This document shows positions 10,336 to 20,248 of a stretch of DNA of 64,000 nucleotides, in pieces. The notes beneath the pieces were generated by a model. The model worked only from the letters and a program-made list of their open reading frames with translations. It searched no databases and was not told the DNA's origin. Location of the stretch: positions 1,786,001-1,850,000 of the forward strand of contig NZ_CP120679.1 in the NCBI RefSeq assembly GCF_029537375.1. The letters run 5' to 3'. The translations under genes were made by a program, and so were the position numbers. The stretch is from Bacillus sp. HSf4. GTDB lineage: Bacteria; Bacillota; Bacilli; Bacillales; Bacillaceae. Numbering within the stretch: position 1 is the stretch's first letter; every line of letters begins with the position of its first letter.

Positions 10336-11223
10336 ATGACTGTCAGCAGCGAACTTTTGATTTTGCTCCGCCTGCGCGGCGCGCTCTCTCCTTCACTGCT
10401 TTCCAAATGGTGGAGAACAGACCCCTCTTTATCTCTTTCAGACAAAAAAAACCATCCTTTAACACGGCTTTCAGGAAAAGCATTAGATTTATCTCCGATT
10501 CGAAAGCTTGTTGAACAAGAACTCCCGAATGTCAAACACCTCATCAAGTCCTATCAAGCAGCAGGAGTGGATATGCTTGCCATATCATCCCCTGAGTATC
10601 CGCCTTCTCTAAAGACGATCCATGATCCGCCCCCCGTCCTTTTTCTGAAAGGAAATCAACAGCTTCTTCGTGTCCATCGGCGAATCGGCATTGTCGGAAC
10701 CCGCAGACCAACTTTATATGGGAAAAGAGCCGCAATTTATTATGTGAAGGAACTAAGTAAAAAAGGCTGGACGATCGTCAGCGGGCTTGCAAAAGGAATT
10801 GACGGACTATCTCACCATGAGAGCATCCGTTCAAACGGGGCGACCATCGGCGTCATTGCAGGCGGATTCAGCCATATCTACCCCCGTGAAAACCGTTTTC
10901 TTGCCGACCAGATGGCGGCAGACCATCTCCTGGTGTCTGAGCACCCTCCCGAGACAAGACCCCAAAAATGGCACTTTCCGATGCGAAATCGGCTGATCAG
11001 CGGATTGACTGAAGGCGTTATCATCGTTCAAGGAAAGGAAAGAAGCGGCTCGCTCATCACCGCCTATCAAGCGCTTGAAGAAGGGCGGGAAGTGTTTGCA
11101 GTGCCCGGTTCCATCTTTGATGCGAATTCGCTCGGACCCGCAAGGCTGATCCAGGAAGGGGCAAAACTGGCATTCGATATCGACGATATTTTGAGCGAAC
11201 TTCCGCCTTCCAATGTTCAATAA
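10336..11223 (+). CDS. dprA: DNA processing protein DprA (Smf)
   Basis: DprA binds incoming single-stranded DNA during natural transformation, protects it and loads RecA. The 295-residue product has an N-terminal helical region and a Rossmann-like DNA-binding core (about residues 110-280) with GIVGTRRPT, SGLAKGIDG, GVIAGGF, HFPMRNRLISGL and EGREVFAVPG. It lacks the extra C-terminal winged-helix domain of some homologues, as in B. subtilis. GGAGG lies 9 bp before the ATG. It sits between sucD and topA as in B. subtilis. Expression in the competent state is expected from the family, but no ComK box was recognised. Confidence 0.95.
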   Translation: MTVSSELLILLRLRGALSPSLLSKWWRTDPSLSLSDKKNHPLTRLSGKALDLSPIRKLVEQELPNVKHLIKSYQAAGVDMLAISSPEYPPSLKTIHDPPPVLFLKGNQQLLRVHRRIGIVGTRRPTLYGKRAAIYYVKELSKKGWTIVSGLAKGIDGLSHHESIRSNGATIGVIAGGFSHIYPRENRFLADQMAADHLLVSEHPPETRPQKWHFPMRNRLISGLTEGVIIVQGKERSGSLITAYQALEEGREVFAVPGSIFDANSLGPARLIQEGAKLAFDIDDILSELPPSNVQ

Positions 11224-11247
11224 GCGGTATCCGTTTGGAATTATCGT

Positions 11248-11276
11248 TTGACAAACTGTATTCGAATATTTAATAA
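11248..11276 (+). promoter_or_regulatory. Sigma-A promoter for topA
   Basis: TTGACA (11248-11253, exact consensus) and TAATAA (11271-11276) are 17 bp apart, 167 bp before the topA start. The rest of the 220-bp dprA-topA gap is AT-rich and shows no gene. Confidence 0.72.
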
Positions 11277-11442
11277 TAGTGAGGATTTCAAGTTTAAACG
11301 CTTTAATCGGCGTTCATTATATAAAAGATGAAATTCAGACACTTTTAATTAACTAATGACTATCTAAACGACGATTATGCTGAATACAATAAAAAGGCAA
11401 AATTGAAAAGAGAGAGAACACCTCTTGAGGGGGATTATGTGT

Positions 11443-13518
11443 ATGTCCGAATACTTAGTCATCGTGGAATCGCCTGCCAAGGCGAAAACGATTGAGCGAT
11501 ACTTAGGAAAAAAGTATAAAGTCAAAGCATCGATGGGGCATGTCATAGACTTGCCGAAAAGCCAGATGGGCGTCGACATCGAGCAGAACTTTGAACCGAA
11601 ATACATTACGATCCGCGGGAAAGGGCCGATATTGAAGGAATTAAAAACGGCCGCGAAAAAGGCGAAGAAAGTCTACCTTGCAGCCGACCCCGACAGGGAA
11701 GGAGAGGCGATTGCATGGCATTTGGCGCACAGCCTTGACCTGGACCTGAACTCGGACTGCCGCGTCGTGTTTAATGAAATCACAAAAGATGCAATCAAAG
11801 ATTCATTTAAGCACCCGCGCATGATCAATATGGATCTGGTCGATGCCCAGCAGGCGAGAAGGGTGCTTGACCGTCTTGTCGGCTATAAAATCAGCCCGAT
11901 TTTATGGAAGAAAGTCAAAAAAGGATTAAGCGCCGGCCGCGTACAATCTGTTGCGCTCCGTCTGATCATTGACCGCGAAAAAGAAATCAACGAATTCAAG
12001 CCGGAAGAATACTGGACGATTGAAGGCTCTTTCTTAAAGGGAAAAGAAACGTTTGAAGCCGCCTTTTTCGGTATAAATGGTGAAAAGCATCCGCTGAAAA
12101 GCGAAGAAGACGTCAAACAAATTCTTTCTCAGATCAAAGGCAATAAGTTCAACGTCAAAAAGGTTACGAAAAAAGAACGGAAACGGAACCCGGCTCTGCC
12201 GTTTACAACATCAACGCTTCAGCAGGAAGCGGCGCGAAAATTAAATTTCCGGGCAAAGAAAACGATGATGATCGCCCAGCAGCTCTATGAAGGGATCGAT
12301 CTCGGAAAAGAAGGAACAGTCGGGTTAATCACCTATATGAGAACGGATTCAACGAGAATCTCAAACACGGCGCAAGAAGAAGCATCATCCTTTATCGGCG
12401 AACAGTACGGTAAAGAATTTTTAGGAAGCAAAAGAAAGCCTGCCAAAAAGAACGAAAACGCCCAGGATGCCCACGAAGCGATCAGACCGACATCTGTGAT
12501 GAGAAGGCCCGCTGATCTGAAGGCTGTATTGGGAAGAGATCAGCTCCGCCTTTACAAGCTGATCTGGGAACGCTTTGTCGCGAGCCAAATGGCTCCGGCC
12601 ACACTTGATACGATGAGCGTTGACCTCGAAAACAACGGGTTGACATTTCGCGCAAACGGAAGTAAAGTCAAGTTTTCAGGCTTTATGAAAGTTTATGTTG
12701 AAGGCAAAGACGACCAGCTGGAAGAGAAGAACAAAATGCTCCCTGATTTGCAGGAAGGAGATACTGTTCTTTCAAAGGATATTGAACCAGAGCAGCACTT
12801 CACACAGCCGCCTCCGCGGTATACGGAAGCAAGGCTTGTCAAAACGCTCGAAGAGCTGGGGATCGGGCGTCCGTCCACATATGCCCCGACGGTTGACACC
12901 ATTCAAAAACGGGGATATGTCGCCCTTGACAACAAACGCTTTATCCCGACGGAACTCGGTGAAATCGTGATGAAATCAATGATGGAATTTTTCCCTGAAA
13001 TCATTAACATCGAGTTTACGGCCAAAATGGAAAAAGAACTTGACGATGTCGAAGACGGGAACGTCGAATGGGTGCAAATTATTCATTCCTTTTACAAGGA
13101 TTTTGAGAAACGGTTGAAAAAAGCGGAAGCCGAGATGGAGAAGATCGAAATCGAACCCGAATACGCCGGAGTCGATTGTGAAGAATGCGGCCATCCGATG
13201 GTGTATAAAATGGGCCGTTACGGAAAATTCATGGCTTGCTCCAATTTTCCGGACTGCAGAAACACTAAGCCGATCGTCAAAGAGATCGGTGTCAAATGTC
13301 CATCCTGCAAAACCGGCAACATTGTCGAACGCAAATCGAAAAAACGCCGCATTTTTTACGGATGTGATCGCTATCCTGAATGCGAATTCGTATCCTGGGA
13401 TAAACCGCTGGAACGAAAATGTCCGAAGTGTGAGGACATGCTTGTTGAGAAAAAGCTGAAAAAAGGCGTTCAGGTGCAATGCGTGGGTTGCGATTATAAG
13501 GAAGAACAACAAAAGTAG
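11443..13518 (+). CDS. topA: DNA topoisomerase I
   Basis: Type IA topoisomerase that relaxes negative supercoils by cutting one strand. The 691-residue product has an N-terminal Toprim domain ([11 protein letters not shown]; metal-binding DPDREGE near residue 85), the catalytic Tyr in [11 protein letters not shown] near residue 300, and three C-terminal four-Cys zinc ribbons from about residue 570 (CEECGHP, CPSCKTG, CPKCEDM). GAGGGGGA at 11427-11433 is well placed for the ATG at 11443; an in-frame ATG at 11437 would be too close. The length equals that of the B. subtilis enzyme. Confidence 0.98.
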   Translation: MSEYLVIVESPAKAKTIERYLGKKYKVKASMGHVIDLPKSQMGVDIEQNFEPKYITIRGKGPILKELKTAAKKAKKVYLAADPDREGEAIAWHLAHSLDLDLNSDCRVVFNEITKDAIKDSFKHPRMINMDLVDAQQARRVLDRLVGYKISPILWKKVKKGLSAGRVQSVALRLIIDREKEINEFKPEEYWTIEGSFLKGKETFEAAFFGINGEKHPLKSEEDVKQILSQIKGNKFNVKKVTKKERKRNPALPFTTSTLQQEAARKLNFRAKKTMMIAQQLYEGIDLGKEGTVGLITYMRTDSTRISNTAQEEASSFIGEQYGKEFLGSKRKPAKKNENAQDAHEAIRPTSVMRRPADLKAVLGRDQLRLYKLIWERFVASQMAPATLDTMSVDLENNGLTFRANGSKVKFSGFMKVYVEGKDDQLEEKNKMLPDLQEGDTVLSKDIEPEQHFTQPPPRYTEARLVKTLEELGIGRPSTYAPTVDTIQKRGYVALDNKRFIPTELGEIVMKSMMEFFPEIINIEFTAKMEKELDDVEDGNVEWVQIIHSFYKDFEKRLKKAEAEMEKIEIEPEYAGVDCEECGHPMVYKMGRYGKFMACSNFPDCRNTKPIVKEIGVKCPSCKTGNIVERKSKKRRIFYGCDRYPECEFVSWDKPLERKCPKCEDMLVEKKLKKGVQVQCVGCDYKEEQQK

Positions 13519-13519
13519 C

Positions 13520-13550
13520 GGTGAGCAGGGCTTTGCTCACCTTCTTTGTT
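13520..13550 (+). terminator. Probable terminator after topA
   Basis: GGTGAGCA (13520-13527) pairs with TGCTCACC (13534-13541), followed by the modest T-rich stretch TTCTTTGTT. trmFO has no evident promoter of its own, so this is probably leaky. Confidence 0.7.
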
Positions 13551-13594
13551 GTGTTAAAAGAACAATTCAATTCATAATATTAGGAGATGTAAAT

Positions 13595-14899
13595 ATGAAC
13601 CAAACAGTGAATGTCATCGGTGCAGGACTTGCCGGAAGCGAAGCGGCATGGCAGCTTGCCAAACGCGGAATCAATGTCCGATTATACGAAATGAGGCCTG
13701 TTAAACAAACGCCGGCACACCACACGGATAAATTCGCAGAGCTTGTCTGCAGCAACTCGCTTCGCGCCAATTCTTTAACGAATGCTGTAGGTGTATTAAA
13801 GGAAGAAATGCGGATTCTTGATTCTGCGATTATCGCAGCCGCGGATGAATGCTCAGTACCGGCCGGCGGAGCGCTTGCTGTTGACAGGCATGAATTTGCC
13901 GCAAATGTAACCGAAAAAGTAAAAAACCATCCGAATGTCACAGTTGTCAATGAGGAAGTCAAGGAAATTCCGGAAGGACCGACAATCATCGCCACAGGTC
14001 CGCTCACTTCTGAATCGCTTTCTGAGCAGCTGCGGGAGCTGACAGGCGAAGACTATCTGTATTTTTATGACGCCGCTGCCCCGATTGTTGAAAAGGACAG
14101 CCTTGACATGGATAAAGTCTATTTGAAATCCCGCTATGACAAAGGGGAGGCAGCGTATTTGAACTGTCCGATGACAGAAGAAGAGTTTGACAGGTTTTAT
14201 GACGCCCTTGTGTCTGCGGAAACCGTTCCATTGAAAGAATTTGAAAAAGAAATCTTTTTTGAAGGCTGCATGCCGATCGAAGTCATGGCCAAGCGCGGCA
14301 AAAAAACGATGCTGTTCGGCCCGATGAAACCGGTAGGACTGGAAGATCCGAAAACAGGAAAGCGCCCATATGCGGTCGTCCAGCTGAGACAGGATGATGC
14401 CGCAGGCACTCTTTACAATATCGTCGGTTTTCAAACCCATCTGAAATGGGGGGATCAAAAGGAAGTCCTTCGTCTCATACCTGGATTGGAGCAGGCTGAA
14501 ATCGTCCGCTACGGCGTTATGCACAGAAATACATTCATCAACTCGCCGAGCCTTTTACATGCAACCTACCAGTTTAAAAAGCGGAACGATCTGTTTTTCG
14601 CCGGACAGATGACAGGGGTTGAAGGCTATGTTGAATCAGCAGCTTCAGGTCTTGCTGCAGGAATCAATGCGGCCCGCCTTGTTTTAGGAAAAGAACCGGT
14701 TACGTTCCCAAATGAGACGGCAATCGGCAGCATGGCCCACTACATCACGGAAACGAACAAGAAAAACTTTCAGCCGATGAATGCGAATTTCGGTCTTTTC
14801 AAGGAATTAGGGGTTAAAATTAAAAACAAGCAGGAGCGGAATGAACAGTACGCTTCGCGCGCATTGGAAACAATTCGAAATATTGCGAAAACGATATAG
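13595..14899 (+). CDS. trmFO: Methylenetetrahydrofolate-tRNA-(uracil-5-)-methyltransferase TrmFO (Gid)
   Basis: TrmFO makes 5-methyluridine at position 54 of the tRNA T-loop, using FAD and methylenetetrahydrofolate instead of S-adenosylmethionine. The 434-residue product starts [19 protein letters not shown], an FAD-binding dinucleotide fold with GAGLAGSE. Other signatures are [15 protein letters not shown] near residues 52-66 and [16 protein letters not shown] near residues 340-360. It lies between topA and codV as in B. subtilis. TTAGGAGATG precedes the start. Confidence 0.97.
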   Translation: MNQTVNVIGAGLAGSEAAWQLAKRGINVRLYEMRPVKQTPAHHTDKFAELVCSNSLRANSLTNAVGVLKEEMRILDSAIIAAADECSVPAGGALAVDRHEFAANVTEKVKNHPNVTVVNEEVKEIPEGPTIIATGPLTSESLSEQLRELTGEDYLYFYDAAAPIVEKDSLDMDKVYLKSRYDKGEAAYLNCPMTEEEFDRFYDALVSAETVPLKEFEKEIFFEGCMPIEVMAKRGKKTMLFGPMKPVGLEDPKTGKRPYAVVQLRQDDAAGTLYNIVGFQTHLKWGDQKEVLRLIPGLEQAEIVRYGVMHRNTFINSPSLLHATYQFKKRNDLFFAGQMTGVEGYVESAASGLAAGINAARLVLGKEPVTFPNETAIGSMAHYITETNKKNFQPMNANFGLFKELGVKIKNKQERNEQYASRALETIRNIAKTI

Positions 14900-14906
14900 T
14901 TATTCA

Positions 14907-14936
14907 TTGCCAGATCAACTTGTTATGTGATAACAT
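14907..14936 (+). promoter_or_regulatory. Candidate promoter with palindrome before codV
   Basis: TTGCCA (14907-14912) and TAACAT (14931-14936) are spaced 18 bp. The -10 lies inside a perfect inverted repeat, TGTTAT-GTG-ATAACA (14921-14935). This could be the codV-clpQY-codY promoter with an operator over it, but the repeat could also be a chance hairpin. Confidence 0.4.
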
Positions 14937-14965
14937 TTAGAAGCCCTTTTTGAAGAGGTGTAGTG

Positions 14966-15880
14966 ATGGCAAATGTTAAGAATTTTTTAACTTTATTCAT
15001 TGAATATTTACAAATAGAAAAGAATTATTCAAAATATACAATTGTGGGTTACATTTCTTCTATTGAAGAGTTTGAGCGCTTTTTACAAGCTCAGGGAATA
15101 AAGGGCTTTGAGGACACGACTTATACCGACGTGAGGATTTTCTTGACGGAAGCCCATGAAAAGGGGCTCACTCGCAGAACGATCAGCAAAAAGATCTCGG
15201 CTCTGCGAAGCTTCTATAAATTTTTGTTAAGGGAAAAACTGGTAAAAGAAAACCCGTTTCAGCTTGTCAGTCTTCCGAAGCAGGATAAACGGATTCCGCA
15301 GTTTTTATATGAAAGAGAACTTGAAGAACTGTTCGGGATTTCTGATTTGAGCACTCCGCTGGGACAAAGAAATCAGGCGCTGCTGGAGCTTCTGTATGCG
15401 ACAGGCATGCGGGTGAGCGAACTTTGCAGTCTGAAGGAATCCGAAGTCGATCTGTTTTTGGATACGGTGCTTGTTCACGGGAAGGGCAAAAAGCAGAGGT
15501 ATGTTCCATTCGGGTCTTTTGCCCGGGAGTCTTTGGATCTGTATTTTCAAAATGGAAGACGAATCCTTCAATCAAAAGCAAAAGAGCCCGTTCCTTTTGT
15601 CTTTTTGAATCAAAGGGGCGGGCCTTTAACCCCGAGGGGGGTCCGTTATATTTTGGGAGAGCTGGTCAAGAAGACATCGGGTACATTACATATTCATCCG
15701 CACATGCTCCGCCATACGTTTGCGACCCATTTATTAAATGAGGGGGCGGATCTCAGAAGCGTACAGGAACTGCTCGGACATTCGAATCTTTCTTCAACCC
15801 AGGTGTATACGCATGTATCTAAAGATATGCTCAGAAAGACGTATATGTCCCATCACCCTCGGGCACATAAAGGGAAATAA
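14966..15880 (+). CDS. codV: Tyrosine recombinase XerC (CodV)
   Basis: Site-specific recombinase that works with XerD (RipX) at dif to resolve chromosome dimers. The 304-residue product has an N-terminal SAM-like core-binding domain (about 1-95) and a C-terminal catalytic domain. Catalytic residues are visible: Arg in ATGMRVSEL, Lys in HGKGKKQRY, HxxR in [14 protein letters not shown], His in GHSNLSSTQ and Tyr in VYTHVS. ATG 14966 is favoured over GTG 14963 because AAGAGGTG ends at 14960. It opens the codV-clpQ-clpY-codY operon. Confidence 0.97.
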   Translation: MANVKNFLTLFIEYLQIEKNYSKYTIVGYISSIEEFERFLQAQGIKGFEDTTYTDVRIFLTEAHEKGLTRRTISKKISALRSFYKFLLREKLVKENPFQLVSLPKQDKRIPQFLYERELEELFGISDLSTPLGQRNQALLELLYATGMRVSELCSLKESEVDLFLDTVLVHGKGKKQRYVPFGSFARESLDLYFQNGRRILQSKAKEPVPFVFLNQRGGPLTPRGVRYILGELVKKTSGTLHIHPHMLRHTFATHLLNEGADLRSVQELLGHSNLSSTQVYTHVSKDMLRKTYMSHHPRAHKGK

Positions 15881-15893
15881 AGGAGGTTCTTTT

Positions 15894-16439
15894 ATGTCAT
15901 CATTTCACGCAACAACGATATTTGCCGTCCGCCACAACGGAAAAAGCGCGATGGCGGGAGACGGCCAGGTCACATTCGGGCAGGCCGTTGTCATGAAGCA
16001 TACGGCAAGGAAAGTCAGAAAGCTGTTTAACGGAAAAGTGATTGCCGGCTTTGCGGGCTCTGTTGCGGACGCTTTCACACTATTTGAAATGTTTGAAGCC
16101 AAGCTTGAGGAGTACAACGGCAATCTGCAGCGGGCGGCTGTCGAGCTGGCGAAAGAGTGGCGCAGCGATAAAATTCTCAGAAAGCTTGAAGCGATGCTGA
16201 TCGTCATGAATGCCGACAGCCTTCTGCTCGTTTCCGGAACAGGGGAAGTGATAGAACCCGATGACGGGATCCTCGCGATCGGCTCTGGAGGGAATTACGC
16301 TCTTGCTGCGGGCAGAGCGCTGAAACGTCATGCCGGCGGGCGGCTTGAAGCGAAAGAAATCGCCAGAGCCGCCCTTGAAACTGCGGGCGAAATTTGCGTA
16401 TACACGAATGATCAGATCATTGTAGAAGAACTCGAATAG
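15894..16439 (+). CDS. hslV: ATP-dependent protease subunit HslV (ClpQ, CodW)
   Basis: HslV is the proteolytic chamber of the two-component HslUV protease. The 181-residue product starts [20 protein letters not shown]. Most HslV enzymes use an N-terminal Thr exposed after Met removal. Here, as in B. subtilis CodW, the protein has Ser after Met and about five extra residues before the TTI that aligns with the usual Thr, so a Ser nucleophile is expected. [14 protein letters not shown] and [14 protein letters not shown] are family signatures. AAAGGAGGTTC fixes the start; the frame is open far upstream into codV, but that part is not coding. Confidence 0.97.
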   Translation: MSSFHATTIFAVRHNGKSAMAGDGQVTFGQAVVMKHTARKVRKLFNGKVIAGFAGSVADAFTLFEMFEAKLEEYNGNLQRAAVELAKEWRSDKILRKLEAMLIVMNADSLLLVSGTGEVIEPDDGILAIGSGGNYALAAGRALKRHAGGRLEAKEIARAALETAGEICVYTNDQIIVEELE

Positions 16440-16455
16440 AAAGGATTTGAGGCAA

Positions 16456-17856
16456 ATGGAAAAAAAGCCGCTGACTCCGAGGCAGATTGTCGAACGTCTT
16501 GACCAGTACATCATCGGCCAGCTCGATGCGAAAAAAGCGGTTGCCGTCGCTTTGCGAAACCGCTATAGAAGAAGTCTTCTTGATGAAAAGCTGCGCGAAG
16601 AAATCGTTCCGAAAAACATCCTGATGATGGGTCCGACAGGTGTGGGAAAAACCGAAATTGCCCGGCGGATCGCCAAACTCGTCGGCGCTCCGTTTGTGAA
16701 AATTGAAGCGACGAAGTTTACGGAAGTCGGCTATGTAGGAAGAGATGTTGAATCAATGGTCAGAGACCTTGTGGAAACATCTGTCCGCCTTGTCAAAGAA
16801 GAAAAAATGAACGAAGTGAAAACCATCGCTGAAGAAAACGCGAATAAACGGCTTGTGCGCCTGCTCGTCCCGGGAAGAAAAAAACAGTCCGGCGCGAAAA
16901 ACCCGTTTGAAATGCTGTTCGGCGGAAATCAGGAGCAGGAGCATGACGCGGAAAGCCAGGAAGAATCCGATATTGAACACAGCAGAAAGCGGATCGCTCA
17001 TCAGCTCGCCCTCGGCGAACTTGAGGACCACTACGTCACCGTCGAGGTTGAGGAACAGCAGCCGTCGATGTTTGATATGCTTCAAGGCTCGGGTATGGAA
17101 CAGATGGGAATGAACATGCAGGATGCGCTCAGCAGCCTGATGCCGAAAAAGAAAAAGCGCCGCAAGCTCACGGTCAGGGAAGCGAGAAAAGTGCTGACAA
17201 ATGAAGAAGCGGCAAAGCTTATCGACATGGATGAAGCGGCGCAGGAAGCTGTGTTAAGAGCTGAGCAATCAGGGATCATCTTCATCGATGAAATCGATAA
17301 AATCGCCAAAAAAAGCGGAGCATCTTCTTCAGCGGATGTCTCCAGGGAAGGTGTGCAGCGAGATATCCTGCCGATTGTCGAAGGCTCGACAGTCATGACC
17401 AAATACGGAGCGGTCAAAACAGACCACATGCTGTTCATTGCAGCAGGTGCATTCCATATGGCGAAGCCGTCAGATTTAATCCCTGAGCTCCAGGGCCGTT
17501 TCCCGATCAGGGTCGAATTGAAAAAGCTTAGCATCGATGATTTTGTCAAAATTTTAATTGAACCGGATAATGCCCTTTTGAAACAATACAAAGCTTTATT
17601 GCAGACGGAAGGTATATCTCTTGAATTTTCTGACGATGCTATTCGTAAGATTGCAGAAGTGGCATATCATGTCAATCAAGACACAGATAATATCGGGGCA
17701 AGAAGGCTCCATACCATTTTGGAACGCCTTTTGGAAGAACTGTCATTCGAGGCGCCGGATGTGACGATGGAAAAAGTCGTCATCACACCTCAGTATGTCG
17801 AAGAAAAGCTCGGTTCGATCGCCAAGAACAAGGATTTAAGCCAGTTTATTTTATAA
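16456..17856 (+). CDS. hslU: ATP-dependent protease ATPase subunit HslU (ClpY, CodX)
   Basis: AAA+ ATPase that unfolds substrates and feeds them to HslV. The 466-residue product shows Walker A GPTGVGKT at residues 59-66, Walker [11 protein letters not shown] near 280, sensor residues around [11 protein letters not shown], and [11 protein letters not shown] near the C-terminus. The variable I-domain lies between (about residues 110-245, charged, with Met-rich [21 protein letters not shown]). The C-terminus LSQFIL is the tail that docks into HslV. ATG 16456 follows GGATTTGAGG. Confidence 0.98.
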   Translation: MEKKPLTPRQIVERLDQYIIGQLDAKKAVAVALRNRYRRSLLDEKLREEIVPKNILMMGPTGVGKTEIARRIAKLVGAPFVKIEATKFTEVGYVGRDVESMVRDLVETSVRLVKEEKMNEVKTIAEENANKRLVRLLVPGRKKQSGAKNPFEMLFGGNQEQEHDAESQEESDIEHSRKRIAHQLALGELEDHYVTVEVEEQQPSMFDMLQGSGMEQMGMNMQDALSSLMPKKKKRRKLTVREARKVLTNEEAAKLIDMDEAAQEAVLRAEQSGIIFIDEIDKIAKKSGASSSADVSREGVQRDILPIVEGSTVMTKYGAVKTDHMLFIAAGAFHMAKPSDLIPELQGRFPIRVELKKLSIDDFVKILIEPDNALLKQYKALLQTEGISLEFSDDAIRKIAEVAYHVNQDTDNIGARRLHTILERLLEELSFEAPDVTMEKVVITPQYVEEKLGSIAKNKDLSQFIL

Positions 17857-17894
17857 AACAATTAAATAAGAGTAATTTAGGAGGATCATTTATT

Positions 17895-18674
17895 ATGGCT
17901 TTATTACAAAAAACGAGAAAGATTAATGCAATGCTGCAAAACGCGGCAGGGAAGCCGGTTAATTTCAAAGAAATGGCCGAAACGCTTCGCGATGTGATCG
18001 ATTCAAACATTTTCGTTGTCAGCCGGAGAGGAAAACTGCTCGGCTTCTCCATTAATCAGCAAATTGAAAACGACCGAATGAAAAAAATGCTTGAGGAGCG
18101 CCAATTTCCTGAAGATTATACGAAAAGCCTATTCAACATTCCGGAAACATCATCCAACCTGGACATCAACAGTGAATACACGGCATTCCCTGTAGAAAAC
18201 CGCGACCTTTTCCAAGCGGGTCTGACGACCATCGTTCCGATTATCGGCGGAGGCGAGAGATTGGGAACCTTAATTCTTTCCCGTCTTCAGGAAAAGTTTG
18301 AAGATGACGATCTCATTCTTGCCGAATACGGGGCAACGGTTGTCGGAATGGAGATTCTGAGAGAGAAAGCCGAAGAAATCGAAGAGGAAGCCCGCAGCAA
18401 GGCAGTCGTACAAATGGCCATCAGCTCATTATCATACAGTGAGCTTGAAGCGATCGAACATATTTTTGAAGAACTTGACGGCAACGAAGGCCTTCTTGTT
18501 GCAAGCAAAATTGCCGACCGCGTCGGCATCACGCGCTCGGTTATCGTAAACGCACTCCGCAAGCTGGAAAGCGCGGGTGTCATCGAGTCGAGGTCACTGG
18601 GGATGAAGGGCACATATATAAAAGTCCTAAACAACAAATTCCTGATGGAATTAGAAAAATTAAAATCGCATTAA
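17895..18674 (+). CDS. codY: Global transcriptional repressor CodY
   Basis: CodY senses branched-chain amino acids and GTP and represses many stationary-phase, nutrient and motility genes. The 259-residue product has an N-terminal GAF domain (about 1-155; ligand region with [14 protein letters not shown] and [11 protein letters not shown]) and a C-terminal winged helix with [21 protein letters not shown] near residues 200-220. AGGAGGATCA precedes the start. It is last in its operon and is followed by a strong terminator and then the motility operon, one of its known regulatory targets in B. subtilis. Confidence 0.98.
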   Translation: MALLQKTRKINAMLQNAAGKPVNFKEMAETLRDVIDSNIFVVSRRGKLLGFSINQQIENDRMKKMLEERQFPEDYTKSLFNIPETSSNLDINSEYTAFPVENRDLFQAGLTTIVPIIGGGERLGTLILSRLQEKFEDDDLILAEYGATVVGMEILREKAEEIEEEARSKAVVQMAISSLSYSELEAIEHIFEELDGNEGLLVASKIADRVGITRSVIVNALRKLESAGVIESRSLGMKGTYIKVLNNKFLMELEKLKSH

Positions 18675-18684
18675 GCACTGGGAA

Positions 18685-18717
18685 AGCCGCAGAACGACAT
18701 GTTCTGCGGCTTTTTTT
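18685..18717 (+). terminator. Intrinsic terminator after codY
   Basis: A perfect 11-bp stem, AGCCGCAGAAC (18685-18695) with GTTCTGCGGCT (18701-18711), has a 5-nt loop and runs into seven T. It should separate the codY operon from fla/che. Confidence 0.95.
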
Positions 18718-18839
18718 ATTTCATGTTTTTAAGTATATCGCTGTAGTTTTTTGAAAGGGAAGAAATAAGTTAATGACAGTAATGAAGCAATTCGTTAGTG
18801 AAACAGAAAATATATTGGTATAACTTTAAAAAAGGTAAA

Positions 18840-18869
18840 CCGACTGTAACATTACATAGTTCTTATAAT
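18840..18869 (+). promoter_or_regulatory. Candidate sigma-A promoter of the fla/che operon
   Basis: A perfect TATAAT (18864-18869) is preceded at 18 bp by a poor -35, CCGACT (18840-18845). In B. subtilis the main fla/che promoter is sigma-A dependent and needs activation, which would fit the weak -35. The stretch 18719-19030 before flgB has no gene; it holds this promoter, a possible sigma-D site and a hairpin. Confidence 0.5.
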
Positions 18870-18875
18870 CTAGGT

Positions 18876-18902
18876 CAAAATACCTATTCGTAAAATAGAT
18901 AT
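18876..18902 (+). promoter_or_regulatory. Possible sigma-D promoter before flgB
   Basis: CAAA, 15 bp, then ATAGATAT resembles the sigma-D consensus TAAA-N15-GCCGATAT in part (3 of 4 and 5 of 8 bases). A weak sigma-D promoter is known upstream of flgB in B. subtilis. This is a weak match and could be chance in AT-rich DNA. Confidence 0.25.
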
Positions 18903-18939
18903 ATATTACGATTTTTTTTTACTCCCAGATCATAGACTT

Positions 18940-18976
18940 TAAGCCTATTATTTCTTACAATAGGCTTATGGTTTTT
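18940..18976 (+). promoter_or_regulatory. Hairpin with T-run in the fla/che leader
   Basis: TAAGCCTATT (18940-18949) pairs perfectly with AATAGGCTTA (18959-18968) around a 9-nt loop, followed by TGGTTTTT. It lies downstream of the candidate promoters and about 55 bp before flgB. It resembles a weak terminator, and it could act as an attenuator. Confidence 0.55.
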
Positions 18977-19030
18977 ACAATTCTCGACAAGATTTTATGA
19001 CAGATGGAAAGAGATTGGAGGTATTTGGCG

Positions 19031-19420
19031 TTGGATTTATTTTCAGGAACAATACATAGACTAGAGGGAGCCTTGGAACGAGCGAACGTTAAGCAAAAAG
19101 TCATAACCAATAATCTCGCCAATGTAGATACACCGAACTACAAGGCGAAAAAAGTGTCATTTAAAAACGTGCTGAATGAAGAGTCTTCCCGTCTTGATTC
19201 CATAAAAACAGACTATAGGCACATTGACTTTAAAGGCAATGAGTCAAATTATTCAGTTGTGTCGAGCAAACAGACATCATATCAACAGAACGGAAACAAC
19301 GTCGACATTGACCAGGAAATGAGTGAAATGGCGAAAAACCAGATTCAATACCAGGCAGTGGTTGAGCGGATAAGCGGAAAATTCAACTCGCTCAAAACCG
19401 TAATTACGGGGGGTAAATGA
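19031..19420 (+). CDS. flgB: Flagellar basal-body rod protein FlgB
   Basis: Proximal rod subunit, exported through the flagellar type III apparatus. The 129-residue product starts at TTG 19031 (MDLFSGTIHRLEGAL), with GGAGG at 19017-19021 at proper distance. Upstream in-frame ATG 19004 would add nine residues and put the start before this ribosome-binding site. Rod-family motif NNLANVDTPNYKAKKV is near residues 28-43. It is the first gene of fla/che; its stop overlaps the next start. Confidence 0.96.
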   Translation: MDLFSGTIHRLEGALERANVKQKVITNNLANVDTPNYKAKKVSFKNVLNEESSRLDSIKTDYRHIDFKGNESNYSVVSSKQTSYQQNGNNVDIDQEMSEMAKNQIQYQAVVERISGKFNSLKTVITGGK

Positions 19421-19872
19421 TGGGGGTATTCAATAGCATCAACATCTCAGCTTCGGCTTTGACTGCACAAAGAGTCAGAATGGATACCGTTTCTTCCAAC
19501 TTGGCGAACATGGATACAACAAGAGCAAAACAGGTTGACGGAGAATGGCAGCCATACAGAAGAAAGCTCGTATCAACGGCTCCGAAAGGCGAATCTTTTT
19601 CATCCGTTCTTCAATCATCGATGAATGCGTCAAGCAGAGTGGGCGAGGGAGTGAAAGTGACAAAGATCAGCGAAGACCAAACACCGTTTAAACTCGTTTA
19701 TGATCCCACACATCCCGACGCGAACGAAGACGGTTATGTTCAGATGCCAAATGTCGATCCTCTGAAAGAAATGGTCGACTTAATGAGCAGCACAAGGTCA
19801 TATGAGGCGAACGTAACAGCGATGAATGCAACAAAAGGAATGCTCATGAAAGCATTAGAAATCGGAAAGTAG
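19420..19872 (+). CDS. flgC: Flagellar basal-body rod protein FlgC
   Basis: Proximal rod subunit of 150 residues. Visible signatures are SASALTAQRVRMDTVSSNLA near the N-terminus and the C-terminal VDLMSSTRSYEANVTAMNATK, typical of FlgC. The start is ATG 19420 (sharing its A with the flgB stop) or ATG 19417; GGGGGG at 19408-19413 favours the later one. It lies between flgB and fliE in the conserved order. Confidence 0.96.
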   Translation: MGVFNSINISASALTAQRVRMDTVSSNLANMDTTRAKQVDGEWQPYRRKLVSTAPKGESFSSVLQSSMNASSRVGEGVKVTKISEDQTPFKLVYDPTHPDANEDGYVQMPNVDPLKEMVDLMSSTRSYEANVTAMNATKGMLMKALEIGK

Positions 19873-19885
19873 GGTGAAAACACTG

Positions 19886-20197
19886 ATGATCAATGGAGTT
19901 TCTCCGTTTCAGGTGCAGTCCGCACAGGCGGCAACAACAAACGAAATCAAAACACAGCCGGCCGGTTCCGGTGATCAAGTCAGCTTTTCAAAGGTGCTGA
20001 AAGATTCTATCAATGCTTTGAACCAGTCTCAAAACGAATCTGATAAACTGACAAACGCGCTGGCGCTCGGCCAGGATGTCAATCTTGACGAAGTCATGGT
20101 CGCAGCTCAGAAGGCAAATGTTACACTAACCGCAGCGACAGAGTTCCGCAACAAAGCGGTCGAAGCTTATCAGGAAATCATGAGAATGCAAGTGTAA
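19886..20197 (+). CDS. fliE: Flagellar hook-basal body protein FliE
   Basis: FliE connects the MS ring to the rod and is among the first proteins exported. The 103-residue product begins MINGVSPFQVQSAQ and ends TATEFRNKAVEAYQEIMRMQ-Val, a strong FliE signature. AGGGTGA at 19871-19877 fits ATG 19886 better than the in-frame GTG at 19874. Confidence 0.95.
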   Translation: MINGVSPFQVQSAQAATTNEIKTQPAGSGDQVSFSKVLKDSINALNQSQNESDKLTNALALGQDVNLDEVMVAAQKANVTLTAATEFRNKAVEAYQEIMRMQV

Positions 20198-20248
20198 GGA
20201 AAGGAGTCTGAAAGCGAAGAGAATTAGTGTAACTACCGGGGGAGTAAG

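Noticed and set aside
13853..14524. Long minus-strand open frame opposite trmFO
   Set aside because: It is a shadow of the plus-strand gene, with a composition rich in Phe, His and Arg and no ribosome-binding site. The same holds for the minus-strand frames at 430-912, 22936-23574 and 41009-41785.
18740..18760. CodY-binding motif upstream of flgB
   Set aside because: The best match to AATTTTCNGAAAATT has about five mismatches, so it cannot be told from chance in AT-rich DNA.
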